Source: JACRBR01 sp964371355 (GTDB taxonomy: Bacteria; Chloroflexota; Dehalococcoidia; DSTF01; JACRBR01). From it: DNA of 64,000 nucleotides. The stretch spans positions 1 to 64,000 of the forward strand of contig CAYJMG010000001.1 of the NCBI GenBank assembly GCA_964371355.1. The letters run 5' to 3'. This document shows positions 16,769-24,682 of the stretch, in pieces. Within the stretch, counting starts at the first letter, position 1; the number at the start of each line of letters is the position of its first letter. Below the pieces are notes generated by a model. It was not told the origin of the DNA. It saw nothing but the letters and a program-made list of their open reading frames with translations, and did no database searches. The position numbers and the translations under genes are program-made.

Positions 16769-17293
16769 GTGTTGCCTAGCGACCCGCGGAAAGCAGCGAT
16801 CCAGGTTGTGTATCAGATTCGAATCGAAGCTGCCGCGCGTCTGGCCGCGGTGGTGATGCCCGTCCTCGAGCAAATGGCGAATGAAGGAGATGGGCTGCAG
16901 CATCCGGCGGTAATGGTCACGGCCGTGAATGACTATTGCGCCGAGATTGATCTGGCCCCCTTCGGCAAGGCCTTGATTCGCTCGGGGGCTCTAGACTACA
17001 TCGAGAACCAACAAGCACATGACCCAGCCGTTGTCGAACTGGTCGCGCATCGACTTGTGGAGAGCGCGGTCAGGTCGAGCAGCCTGAGCGTGATGAGAGA
17101 CCCGCGCGGAAAGAGGCAAGCCGTCAAGCAGTATTTGGGCGTTCTACGGCAGCAGCGCAAGGCTTGGAACAAACGGATGGGGAATAACGAGGAACGTCTC
17201 GCCGTGCTGACAGAGGAGCTGCCTGTTCCCCCTCCGAGCGAACCGATTATTGAATCGATGCGGCAACTCTTTAGTCAACGAGGACTCGTGTAG
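16769..17293 (+). CDS. Hypothetical protein, lower GC
   Basis: 174 residues from a GTG at 16769 with GGAGAGGAGG 5 nt upstream, a strong ribosome site. An open frame upstream lacks such a signal. The protein is helical (YQIRIEAAARLAAVVMPVLEQ; VVELVAHRLVESAV; VKQYLGVLRQQRKAWNKRM) with no membrane span, signal peptide or catalytic motif. I recognise no family. GC content is clearly below that of neighbouring genes. It ends 9 nt from the 3' end of a convergent gene. Confidence 0.7.
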   Translation: MLPSDPRKAAIQVVYQIRIEAAARLAAVVMPVLEQMANEGDGLQHPAVMVTAVNDYCAEIDLAPFGKALIRSGALDYIENQQAHDPAVVELVAHRLVESAVRSSSLSVMRDPRGKRQAVKQYLGVLRQQRKAWNKRMGNNEERLAVLTEELPVPPPSEPIIESMRQLFSQRGLV

Positions 17294-17301
17294 CTCGTTC
17301 G

Positions 17302-18183
17302 TCAGAGCAGCCACTTCTTCGGGGCGCCTGAGGGCTGGCGGCGGAAGTTGTGGATTAGCCAGCGCTTCATGTTGTCGTCGTCGACTTCCTCAAGGCGGGC
17401 GCGGTCCGGGTTGTCGAGCGCCTCCTGGACGCGGCGGGCGTGGCCGGCGACGGCGGCGTGGGTGTCCGGCGTGACGTTGAAGACGTCGCGCATGTGGGCG
17501 GCGACGGCCAGCTGGCGCTCGCAGAGGCGGAGGAGCCAGCCGAGCTCGATCTCCGCCCAGGCGCAGTGGAAGGCGCGGTCGTCGAAGGCGTACGCGAGGC
17601 GCGCGTTGTTCGACTCGGGGCCGGTGAGGGCGAGGGTGGCGCCGAAGTTCGGGCGGCCGAGGTCGCTGGCGGCGCGATACACGAGCCGCAGCTCGCTGTC
17701 AGCGGCGATGGTGGTGCCAGCAAAGAAGTGGCCCATGCCGGCGTCGAAGGCCTTCCGCTCCTCGTCGGGCTGCAGGTGCGACATCAGCCAGCCGGCGTAC
17801 TCGCCGAACTCCTCCTGCTTCACCTGGTACTCGACGGCGATGAGCTCGCACGCCGACCGCACCAGGTTCGGCACGGACGCGTACGACCCGCGCGTGACGA
17901 GCAGGCAGGCGTCGGCCATGGCGGCGTACGCGCGCGACCATGTGCTGACCACGGCCGCGTACACGTGCGTGCGGAAGCGGGAGTGCGACGAGTCGTGCAG
18001 CAGCTTGAGCTGGAGGTTCATGCCCTCGGTGAAGAGCCGCAGGTCGCCACCGAGAACGAACTGCGTCTGCCGATAGGCGTCGTGGGAGGCGGCGCCAGCG
18101 GCGTCATCGGGCTTCCCGGGGAGCGCGTAGGCATCGGGGAAGGGGATCCCGCTGACACGCTGGCCGGGGGTGGGGAACGTCAT
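17302..18183 (-). CDS. Hypothetical protein, helical
   Basis: 293 residues, soluble, mostly helical. Distinctive stretches are FLGGDLRLF-like VLGGDLRLFTEGMNLQLKLL, SHSRFRTHVYAAVVSTWSRAYAA, NLVRSACELIAVEYQVKQ and ELGWLLRLCERQLAVAAHM, resembling proteins annotated only as uncharacterised in related bacteria. No signal peptide or motif. It is the last gene of the long minus-strand run that includes eno and dnaJ, separated from the DnaJ-like gene by 49 nt of GGTTGTAGG-type repeat. Confidence 0.75.
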   Translation of the reverse strand: MTFPTPGQRVSGIPFPDAYALPGKPDDAAGAASHDAYRQTQFVLGGDLRLFTEGMNLQLKLLHDSSHSRFRTHVYAAVVSTWSRAYAAMADACLLVTRGSYASVPNLVRSACELIAVEYQVKQEEFGEYAGWLMSHLQPDEERKAFDAGMGHFFAGTTIAADSELRLVYRAASDLGRPNFGATLALTGPESNNARLAYAFDDRAFHCAWAEIELGWLLRLCERQLAVAAHMRDVFNVTPDTHAAVAGHARRVQEALDNPDRARLEEVDDDNMKRWLIHNFRRQPSGAPKKWLL

Positions 18184-18217
18184 AGGTTGTAGGTTATAGG
18201 TTTTGGGTTATAGGACC
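18183..18217. repeat. TAGGTTGTAGGTTATAGG direct repeat
   Basis: Imperfect tandem copies of a TAGGTTG/TAGGTTA unit fill the gap between two minus-strand genes and abut the start codon of the downstream one, so they lie in its leader. Confidence 0.7.
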
Positions 18218-18232
18218 ATCAAACGACCAATG

Positions 18233-18934
18233 TCAGAACTGGCGTAACGTCTTTCTCCGGCGGGAGGGGACGAAGGCAGACTCGGTCGGGCGGACGTAGC
18301 GGCGAACCTTCGGCGCGTAGCCAGTGATCTTCACGGGGACGGTGCCGGTCCAGTCGCGGGTCACGAACTGCACGCGCGAGATGCCGGGGAAGGCGACCTT
18401 GCGGGCGACGACTTCGATATCGAACTCCAGGGTCGCGTTGGGCCCGACGGTAAAGCGCCCGATGGGGCCCCACACCCACGGCTCGGAGGTGGAGACGTCG
18501 CCCTCCAGCGTGCAGGCGCAGGGATTGGTGATGACGATTCGGCGCTTCACCCGCGGGGTCTCGCGCAGTTCCGCCATGTCGACCTCGATCTCGTCCGGCT
18601 CGATGGTCGGCGCGGGGTGATGCTTGTGTGCCGGGCGCTTTGGGGGGACATGTTCGGCGACGATGTCCTCCCAGTCGGGCGCCGCCGCCCACTGCTCGTA
18701 ACGGCGATTGCGGAGCCGAGGGGAGAACTGCTCGTCGTAGGCGCGGCGCTTCTCGGGGTCGCCGAGCACCTCGTAGGCGGCGTTCACGCGGGCGGCCTTG
18801 CGGTTGGCAGCGGGGTCGTCCTTGTTGGCGTCGGGGTGCACCTCGCGCATGATCTGGCGATACCGGCGCTTGATCTCGGCGTCGGTGGCGGTGGGGTGCA
18901 GATCGAGCGTGGCGTAGTGATCGGGCGCGGACAT
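18233..18934 (-). CDS. J-domain protein
   Basis: 233 residues. The N-terminal J domain (about 5-70) has YATLDLHPTATDAEIKRRYRQ, the HPD motif in REVHPDANKDDP, and AYEVLGDPEKRRAYDEQ, so it should stimulate a DnaK ATPase. The remainder lacks the Gly/Phe and zinc regions of true DnaJ; it is a beta-rich domain (about 120-215: RRIVITNPCACTLEGDV, IGRFTVGPNATLEFDIEV) of a type I do not recognise. It lies 9 nt after eno. Confidence 0.88.
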   Translation of the reverse strand: MSAPDHYATLDLHPTATDAEIKRRYRQIMREVHPDANKDDPAANRKAARVNAAYEVLGDPEKRRAYDEQFSPRLRNRRYEQWAAAPDWEDIVAEHVPPKRPAHKHHPAPTIEPDEIEVDMAELRETPRVKRRIVITNPCACTLEGDVSTSEPWVWGPIGRFTVGPNATLEFDIEVVARKVAFPGISRVQFVTRDWTGTVPVKITGYAPKVRRYVRPTESAFVPSRRRKTLRQF

Positions 18935-18943
18935 CAGGTCAGT

Positions 18944-20233
18944 CTACCGGCGCACCTTGAGTGCGTCCCACCCCGCGTACTGCGCGGCCCGCCCAAGCTC
19001 CTCCTCGATCCGCAGGAGCTGGTTGTACTTCGCCGTCCGATCCGACCGCGCCGGCGCCCCCAGCTTCGCCTGCCCGCATCCCGTCGCCACCGCGAGGTCG
19101 GCGATGGTGCTGTCCTCGGTCTCACCGCTGCGGTGGGACATGACGGACGTCCAGCCGGCGTCCGCTGCCATCTTCACGGCCTCCAGGGTCTCGGTGAGCG
19201 TGCCGATCTGGTTCACTTTGATCAGCACGCTGTTCGCCGAGCGCTCCTCGATGCCGCGCGCGATGCGCCTGGTGTTCGTGACGAACAGGTCGTCGCCGAC
19301 GAGCTGCGTGCGGTCGCCGATGCGCTGTGAGAGTTGGGCCCAGCCGCGCCAGTCGTCCTCGGCCATGCCGTCCTCGATCGACACGATGGGGTACTTCTCG
19401 GCCCACGACGCCCAGTGCGCGGCCAGCTCTTCGCTGGTCAGCGACTTCTTCTCGATGGGCAGGACGTACTTCTCCTGCTTCGCGTCGAAGAGCTCGCTGG
19501 ACGCGGGGTCGAGGGCGATCGCGATGTCCGTGCCTGCCTTGTACCCGGCGGCGTCGATCGCTTCGAGAATGACCTCGATCGCGGGCTCGTTGCCGCCGAG
19601 CGACGGTGCGAACCCGCCCTCATCCCCGACGTTGGTCTGGTGGCCCTTCTTCTTCAGCACCTTCGCGAGGGCGTGGTAGACCTCAACCGCCCAGCGGAGG
19701 CCCTCCTTGTACGAGGGCGCGCCGAGGGGCATGACCATGAACTCCTGGAAGTCGGTCGAGTCCGTGGCGTGTTTACCGCCGTTCAGGATGTTGAACATCG
19801 GCACCGGCATCAGCCGTGCTGAAGGCCCGCCCAGGTACTTCCAGAGCGGCAGCCCCGCCGACGCCGCCGACGCCTTTGCGTTCGCCAGCGACACGCCCAG
19901 GATCGCGTTGGCGCCCAGCCGATCCTTATTCGCGGTGCCGTCCAGCGCGATCAGCTTGCGGTCGAGCCCGGCCTGATCGCCGGCGTCCATCCCCTGGATC
20001 TCCGGCTCGATCTGGCGGTTGACGTTCACGCATGCGGTGAGCACGCCCTTGCCACCGTAGCGCTTGTTGTCACCGTCCCGCAGCTCGACGGCCTCGTGCT
20101 CGCCGGTGCTGGCGCCGGATGGGACCGCGGCACGGCCGAAGGCGCCGTCAGACAGCCGCACGTCGACTTCGACCGTGGGGTTTCCGCGAGAGTCGAGGAT
20201 CTCGCGCGCGTGGACGGAGGAAATCGTCGCCAT
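18944..20233 (-). CDS. eno: Enolase
   Basis: Converts 2-phosphoglycerate to phosphoenolpyruvate in glycolysis. The 429-residue product starts MATISSVHAREILDSRGNPT and has GASTGEHEAVELRDGD, NILNGGKHA, FMVMPLGA, the Mg ligands in SIEDGMAEDD and VGDDLFVTN, the catalytic Lys in LIKVNQIGT, and SHRSGETEDS. The leader upstream of its ATG carries six copies of the heptamer GTTAGTC (20248-20289). GAGG 7-8 nt before the ATG serves as ribosome site. Confidence 0.98.
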   Translation of the reverse strand: MATISSVHAREILDSRGNPTVEVDVRLSDGAFGRAAVPSGASTGEHEAVELRDGDNKRYGGKGVLTACVNVNRQIEPEIQGMDAGDQAGLDRKLIALDGTANKDRLGANAILGVSLANAKASAASAGLPLWKYLGGPSARLMPVPMFNILNGGKHATDSTDFQEFMVMPLGAPSYKEGLRWAVEVYHALAKVLKKKGHQTNVGDEGGFAPSLGGNEPAIEVILEAIDAAGYKAGTDIAIALDPASSELFDAKQEKYVLPIEKKSLTSEELAAHWASWAEKYPIVSIEDGMAEDDWRGWAQLSQRIGDRTQLVGDDLFVTNTRRIARGIEERSANSVLIKVNQIGTLTETLEAVKMAADAGWTSVMSHRSGETEDSTIADLAVATGCGQAKLGAPARSDRTAKYNQLLRIEEELGRAAQYAGWDALKVRR

Positions 20234-20247
20234 GGGTGCCTCGTTCG

Positions 20248-20289
20248 TCGTTAGTCGTTAGTCGTTAGTCGTTAGTCGTTGGTCGTTAG
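20248..20289. repeat. Heptamer tandem repeat GTTAGTC x6
   Basis: Six copies of a 7-bp unit (GTTAGTC, one GTTGGTC variant), with further degenerate copies to about 20303. It lies in the 92-bp gap between the PaaI-type gene and eno, in the eno leader. Seven is not a multiple of three and there is no ORF through it. It is too short and regular to be CRISPR. Confidence 0.9.
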
Positions 20290-20325
20290 GCTTTGGTCGT
20301 TGGTACTTGTCGCAGCTTGTGATCC

Positions 20326-20835
20326 CTACTCCCTACTTCCTATCACGGCGAAGGAACCGCTGGCGGTCGCGACAAGCTTGCCTTTCTCATCAGTGACCTT
20401 CGACTCGAGGAACACGATGGTGCGGCCCTGCTTCACGACGTCCGTCACGCAGGTGAGTGTGCCGCCGCGGACGGAGGCCAGGTAGTTGATCTTGATCTCG
20501 ATGGTCGCGCAGATCTGGCCCTCGGGCAGCACCGCCATCGTGGCGCCGCCCATGCTGTAGTCCACCATCGTGTACACAGCCCCGCCGTGCAGCACGCCGT
20601 GCGGGTTCAGCAGCTCCGGAGTCACGTCGAGGCGGTAGGTCGCGCGGCCCTCGGCCGCACCCAGGTTGCTGATGTGCAGCAGCTCCGCCAGCGGCCCGAT
20701 GCTGGTGCCCGGCGCCCGCGCGTTCGCGATCTTGCGGTTGATGCCGCCGGCCCAGTCGAGCAGGCGCTTACGCTGCGCGTCGTCCAGTACGTCGATCGCG
20801 GCGTCGAGTCGGGCACGAAGGTCTGGGTCTGGCAC
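20326..20835 (-). CDS. PaaI-type hotdog thioesterase
   Basis: 169 residues. An N-terminal helical extension of about 50 residues precedes a 4HBT hotdog domain with NPHGVLHGGAVYTMVDYSMGGA, the PaaI active-site helix, and ATIEIKINYLASVRGG. It should hydrolyse acyl- or aryl-CoA thioesters. Its 3' end runs into a CCCTACTTCC-type repeat, so the last codons (IGSRE) may be recent. It follows the M30-like lipoprotein gene by 38 nt on the same strand. Confidence 0.85.
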   Translation of the reverse strand: MPDPDLRARLDAAIDVLDDAQRKRLLDWAGGINRKIANARAPGTSIGPLAELLHISNLGAAEGRATYRLDVTPELLNPHGVLHGGAVYTMVDYSMGGATMAVLPEGQICATIEIKINYLASVRGGTLTCVTDVVKQGRTIVFLESKVTDEKGKLVATASGSFAVIGSRE

Positions 20836-20873
20836 GGGGGCAGGTTACCCGTGAGCGCGGCTACGCGCAGGTC

Positions 20874-22862
20874 TCACGGCGACGCAAGCTCGACGGTGTA
20901 CGGGGCCGGTTGGTTGGTACCCTCGGCCGTCCCGGCGATGGCGACCACCGCGTCCGCTACTCCTTCCGTGCTGAAGCGCAGCGCGCCGGTCTGCGCTGGG
21001 TCGAGCGCCATGTCGCGCACCTCCGCCGTCCCGTCATCGCGCGTCAGGATCAGCCGCACGATGTACGTCTGCGCGAGCGGCCGGTCGATGTACGCCCACC
21101 CCGCCACCTCTGGCTCTCCCGCCTCCATCGACGACCCCGCCCCCTCCAGCCGCACGTCGCGCACGGCCCACCCCGGCCCATGCGTCCCGCCGTCGGTCAC
21201 GTACTCGAATCGGAGCAGCACGTCCTGGCCCGCAAAGCGCGCCAGATCCACCCGCTCGTCAACCCACGCCGGCGCCTCATCCCCGCCGCTCGTCCCGTAC
21301 CGCCCGGGCCCCAGTGCCACTGCCACGGGGTCGTCCGCCGTCGTGTGCTCGCTCGCCACCGCCTCCCACGTCGCCCCGCCGTCCGTCGAGACCGACACGT
21401 ACCCGAAGTCGTACCACGGCTCGATGTCGTACCAGCTCCGGAACGTCACCACCGCGCCGGTCCCCACGTGCGCGCGGTATGTGAGCGCGGTGTCGATCCC
21501 GTCACCTGCATTCGACCACCAGATCGGCCCTTCCTCGAGCGCCCCGGGCGGCAGTACGCCGACCTCCTCCTCGCCCCGGAGCCGCACCACGTACTCGCCT
21601 CCCTCGTACACGCCAGTGAGCGCGTAGTAGTCGGCCCCGAACTGGTGCGCCTCGCCCTCCGCGCTGTCGCCCGGGGCCAGCTCGTACTGCACCTGGGCCT
21701 CCACCGGCCGCGACGGGCTCGCGTACGGCCCCTCCGGCTGGCTCAGCACGTTCGCCGCGATCCAGTCCGCGAACAGCGACCGGAATGTCAGCGCGGGCGC
21801 CTCCTTCGCGAGATACGCGTCGATGCCCGCCGGCCCGTCGGCCGGTTCCCGCCCGATCCCGCCAAGCACCGCATCACGCCCCGCCTGGTCGAGGCCGAGC
21901 GCACCTCCGACGCGATCCGCGATGTACCGCAGGAACGCGGCCGCCGCGCCGTAGTGCGCCTGGCTGCTGCCCGACGTGTCCCAATCATTGAGCTGCGTCT
22001 CCGGGCTCGACGCGAACCGGTCGATCGTCGAGCCGGCGCCGCCCGCCAGCAGCAGCGCGGTTTCCGACAATCCTTCGTTCACCCACGACTCCTCACCCTC
22101 GTCGTTGCGACGGTGGATCATGTGCTGCAGCTCGTGCGCCAGCACGACGTTGAACGCGGCGCCGCCCGGCCGCAGCGTGCGGTCCAGGTACACCATCTCC
22201 GCCTCGTTGCTCAGTGGCCGTACCGCTTTCACGTAGCTGTCGTCGCCGGAGTAGTACCCGCCCACACCACCGCCCAGGTCCGCCTGCAGCACGATGATGC
22301 GCGGGTCGCCGTCCACGCCGGGGATCGCCGGCTCACCGAACACGCCTGTCACCACGGGCCACACGCTCGCCTCGAACAGATCCGAGGCCTCCTGCACGGC
22401 CGCCGGATCGGCCTCGATCGCGTCGTCGGTGTAGAAGTACGCGTGCGCCGTCACTGCCTGCAGCGTCGCCGCGATCGTCACGTTCTCCGGCGGTGCGCTG
22501 TGCGCCAGCGTCGCCCCCGTGATGCGTGACACGATGAACTCGCGCGACGATCCCGCCGCCGCCTCACCCGCGAACGCCTTCGCCGCCGGCGCCAGTCCAA
22601 ACGTCTTCCGATAGCGTGCGGCGAGAGCGATGGGGTCGTTGTCCGGCGGCGCGCCCCGCGTGTCGATCAGCATCGCGAGGCCGGGTAGCGGTGTCGCTGT
22701 CGCCGCCGCTGTCGCCGTCGGTGCAACGGATACCGTCGACGTGAAGGCCGGCGTCGCGCGGGAGCCGCCGTCCTCGTCGCACGCAACCAGGACCGCGCCC
22801 AGCGTCGCGAACAAGAAGACGGCCGTCCTCAGGAAGGTACGGCCGTCGAGGTCTCCGTCCAT
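20874..22862 (-). CDS. Lipoprotein zinc metalloprotease, M30 (hyicolysin)-like
   Basis: 662 residues. The N terminus is a lipoprotein signal: LFATLGAVLVAC with Cys28 as lipid site. After a short TATATP linker, the catalytic domain has HELQH at 243-247 and EESWVNEGLSE at 257-267, giving two His ligands and a downstream Glu as in M30-type zinc proteases. Residues about 450-600 contain VSVSTDGGATWEAVASE and DVLLRFEYVTDGGTHGPGW, a beta-sandwich as found in immune-inhibitor-A-like secreted proteases. ATG 22862 is 7 nt after the xerD stop, so translation is probably coupled. Confidence 0.85.
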   Translation of the reverse strand: MDGDLDGRTFLRTAVFLFATLGAVLVACDEDGGSRATPAFTSTVSVAPTATAAATATPLPGLAMLIDTRGAPPDNDPIALAARYRKTFGLAPAAKAFAGEAAAGSSREFIVSRITGATLAHSAPPENVTIAATLQAVTAHAYFYTDDAIEADPAAVQEASDLFEASVWPVVTGVFGEPAIPGVDGDPRIIVLQADLGGGVGGYYSGDDSYVKAVRPLSNEAEMVYLDRTLRPGGAAFNVVLAHELQHMIHRRNDEGEESWVNEGLSETALLLAGGAGSTIDRFASSPETQLNDWDTSGSSQAHYGAAAAFLRYIADRVGGALGLDQAGRDAVLGGIGREPADGPAGIDAYLAKEAPALTFRSLFADWIAANVLSQPEGPYASPSRPVEAQVQYELAPGDSAEGEAHQFGADYYALTGVYEGGEYVVRLRGEEEVGVLPPGALEEGPIWWSNAGDGIDTALTYRAHVGTGAVVTFRSWYDIEPWYDFGYVSVSTDGGATWEAVASEHTTADDPVAVALGPGRYGTSGGDEAPAWVDERVDLARFAGQDVLLRFEYVTDGGTHGPGWAVRDVRLEGAGSSMEAGEPEVAGWAYIDRPLAQTYIVRLILTRDDGTAEVRDMALDPAQTGALRFSTEGVADAVVAIAGTAEGTNQPAPYTVELASP

Positions 22863-22869
22863 CGCGCGT

Positions 22870-23781
22870 CTAGCGAGCGCGAGGATGGGCCTTGTCGTAC
22901 ACCTGGCGGACGTGCTCGTTCGCGATCTGCGTGTAGACCTGGGTGGTGGAGATGTTTGCATGCCCGAGGAGTTCCTGGACGTTGCGCAGGGGTGCGCCTC
23001 CGCGCAGCATATGGGTCGCGAATGAGTGCCGCAACGTGTGCGGCGTCACCGGCTTCGCGATCCCGGCGTCCTTCGCGTACTGCTTCAGGATCAGCCAGAA
23101 CCCCTGGCGGGTCAGCCGCTCGCCCCGCCGGTTCACGAACAGCGCTGATTCGGTCCGGTTCTTCACCAGGGCCGACCGGCCCTCGTTCACGTAGTCGATG
23201 ACGGCCGCCGCCGCCTGCTCGTGAATCGGGATCGTGCGCTCCTTCTGCCCCTTGCCCATGCAGCGCACGTACGGGTGCGGCGGGGTCATGTTGATGTCCT
23301 CGACGTTGAGCGACACCAGCTCCGTCACCCGCAATCCCGTCGCGTACAGCAGCTCCAGCATCGCGCGGTCGCGCCGCGACTCCGGCGTGTTGCGCTTCAG
23401 CGGTTGCTCCAGCAGCTCATCGACCTCCGTCACCGACAACGGCTTCGGAAGCGAGCGTCCGACGCGCGGTGAATCGATGTTCTCCGCCGGGTTGCGCCGA
23501 ATGCTTCCTTCAGCCTGCATGTACTGAAAGAACGACTTGATCGCCGCGACCTTCCGCGCCACCGTCGCCTCAGCGTAGTTCTTGCGCTTGAGGCTCAGCA
23601 CGTAGTCGACGATCAGGTCGCGCTCCAACTGCTCCCACTCGCGTGGTTTGCCGTTGCCGCGCAGGCCGGTGATGTAGCTGTCAAACTGGGTGAGATCGTT
23701 CTTGTACGCGAGGATGGTGTTACCGGACGCGCCTTTCTCGACCGACAGGAAGTTGAGAAAGTGCCCAATGTGTTCGTCCAT
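22870..23781 (-). CDS. xerD: Tyrosine recombinase XerD/XerC type
   Basis: 303-residue site-specific recombinase that resolves chromosome dimers at dif. All catalytic residues are visible: Arg151 (ATGLRVTEL), Lys177 (MGKGQKER), His248 and Arg251 (PHTLRHSFATHML), His274 (LLGHANIS) and nucleophile Tyr283 (TTQVYTQIA). The N-terminal SAM-like core-binding domain spans 1-90. ATG 23781 has GAGGG upstream; an in-frame start at 23826 adds 15 residues. A TGGACA-17-TACAAT promoter with a palindromic operator lies 65-93 nt upstream. The chromosomal Xer type is more likely than an integrase, since no mobile genes are near. Confidence 0.93.
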   Translation of the reverse strand: MDEHIGHFLNFLSVEKGASGNTILAYKNDLTQFDSYITGLRGNGKPREWEQLERDLIVDYVLSLKRKNYAEATVARKVAAIKSFFQYMQAEGSIRRNPAENIDSPRVGRSLPKPLSVTEVDELLEQPLKRNTPESRRDRAMLELLYATGLRVTELVSLNVEDINMTPPHPYVRCMGKGQKERTIPIHEQAAAAVIDYVNEGRSALVKNRTESALFVNRRGERLTRQGFWLILKQYAKDAGIAKPVTPHTLRHSFATHMLRGGAPLRNVQELLGHANISTTQVYTQIANEHVRQVYDKAHPRAR

Positions 23782-23845
23782 TGTGCCCTCGACATGAAAG
23801 CCGGGTCTCGTTTGCGAAAGCGCCACTTGGGGGAAGTGCTAGGCG

Positions 23846-23874
23846 ATTGTAAACGGGTAACCCGTTGTTGTCCA
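23846..23874 (-). promoter_or_regulatory. xerD promoter with palindrome in spacer
   Basis: On the minus strand, TGGACA (-35, 23874-23869) and TACAAT (-10, 23851-23846) are separated by exactly 17 nt. The spacer contains AACGGGTTACCCGTT (23866-23852), a perfect 7-bp inverted repeat with one central base. This is the placement of a repressor operator. No candidate regulator is adjacent. Confidence 0.7.
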
Positions 23875-23968
23875 GCAGGCATGTGTATCTTTTTCACGAC
23901 ATGGTGATACGAATTCAAAATGCGCCACTCACCCGTCGATTCGCCTATGCTATCCGGGCGTTCGCTCC

Positions 23969-24664
23969 CTAATCGAAGCCTCGCCGTCCTCGCTCATCCT
24001 CCCACGCTTCTTTGCCGATGAGCGGTACAAATGCACACGCGCCCAGCCGGGCGACCTCCACTCCGTGCGCCGTCTTCGTGGCCCGCACCAACTCCTGCCG
24101 GCGCCGCTCCCCCACCGGCACCACGAGCCGACCGCCAGGCGCGAGCTGATCGAGCAGCGGCCGCGGGACGTGCGGGGCCCCCGCCGCCACGATGATCGCG
24201 TCGTACGGTGCACGTGCGGGGCACCCCAGGACGTCGCCCGCCTGCTCGACGGTTACGTTCTGGTATCCCATCTCTCTCAAGATCGCCTCAGCCCGTTGGC
24301 GAAGCGGCGCCAGGCGCTCCACCGTCACCACCTCCCGTACCAGTAACGACAACACCGCCGCCTGGTACCCCGAGCCCGTGCCCACTTCCAGCGCGCGGTC
24401 CTCCGGGTTGATCCCGGCCGCGTCCAGCGTCAGTCCCACCATCAACGGCTGCGAAATCGTCTGTCCCTCGCCGATGGGCAGCGCTGAATCGTCGTACGCC
24501 CGCGACCGGAGGTCGGGCGGGACGAAACGTTCGCGCGGCACAGTCGCCATCGCATCGAGAACGCGGCGGTCTCTCACATGGCGCCGCAGCAGATCCAGCA
24601 TCCGCTCCCGCTGCTCGCAGTACGGGTCGTCGGGGCGCCCACCATTGGATGAAGGTTCTGTCAA
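23969..24664 (-). CDS. pcm: Protein-L-isoaspartate O-methyltransferase
   Basis: Repairs isoaspartyl residues in aged proteins using S-adenosylmethionine. 231 residues, with VPRERFVPPDLRSRAYDDSALPIGEGQTISQP (the PIMT substrate region), the SAM loop ALEVGTGSGYQAAVLS, and LAPGGRLVVPVG. The start is TTG 24664, 18 nt after the uvrC stop, because the conserved RERMLDLLRRHVRDRRVLDAM helix needs upstream residues; ATG 24601 is a shorter alternative. Probably cotranscribed with uvrC. Confidence 0.94.
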   Translation of the reverse strand: MTEPSSNGGRPDDPYCEQRERMLDLLRRHVRDRRVLDAMATVPRERFVPPDLRSRAYDDSALPIGEGQTISQPLMVGLTLDAAGINPEDRALEVGTGSGYQAAVLSLLVREVVTVERLAPLRQRAEAILREMGYQNVTVEQAGDVLGCPARAPYDAIIVAAGAPHVPRPLLDQLAPGGRLVVPVGERRRQELVRATKTAHGVEVARLGACAFVPLIGKEAWEDERGRRGFD

Positions 24665-24682
24665 GTCAATCGCCGGCGCCGG

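Noticed and set aside
20248..20303. CRISPR array
   Set aside because: The unit is 7 bp with no spacers and no cas genes.
22870..23781. Phage or integrative-element integrase next to tRNA attachment sites
   Set aside because: The recombinase has chromosomal Xer size and sequence, no tRNA or mobile genes are nearby, and no direct repeats of a tRNA 3' end were found at 54.6 or 58.5 kb.
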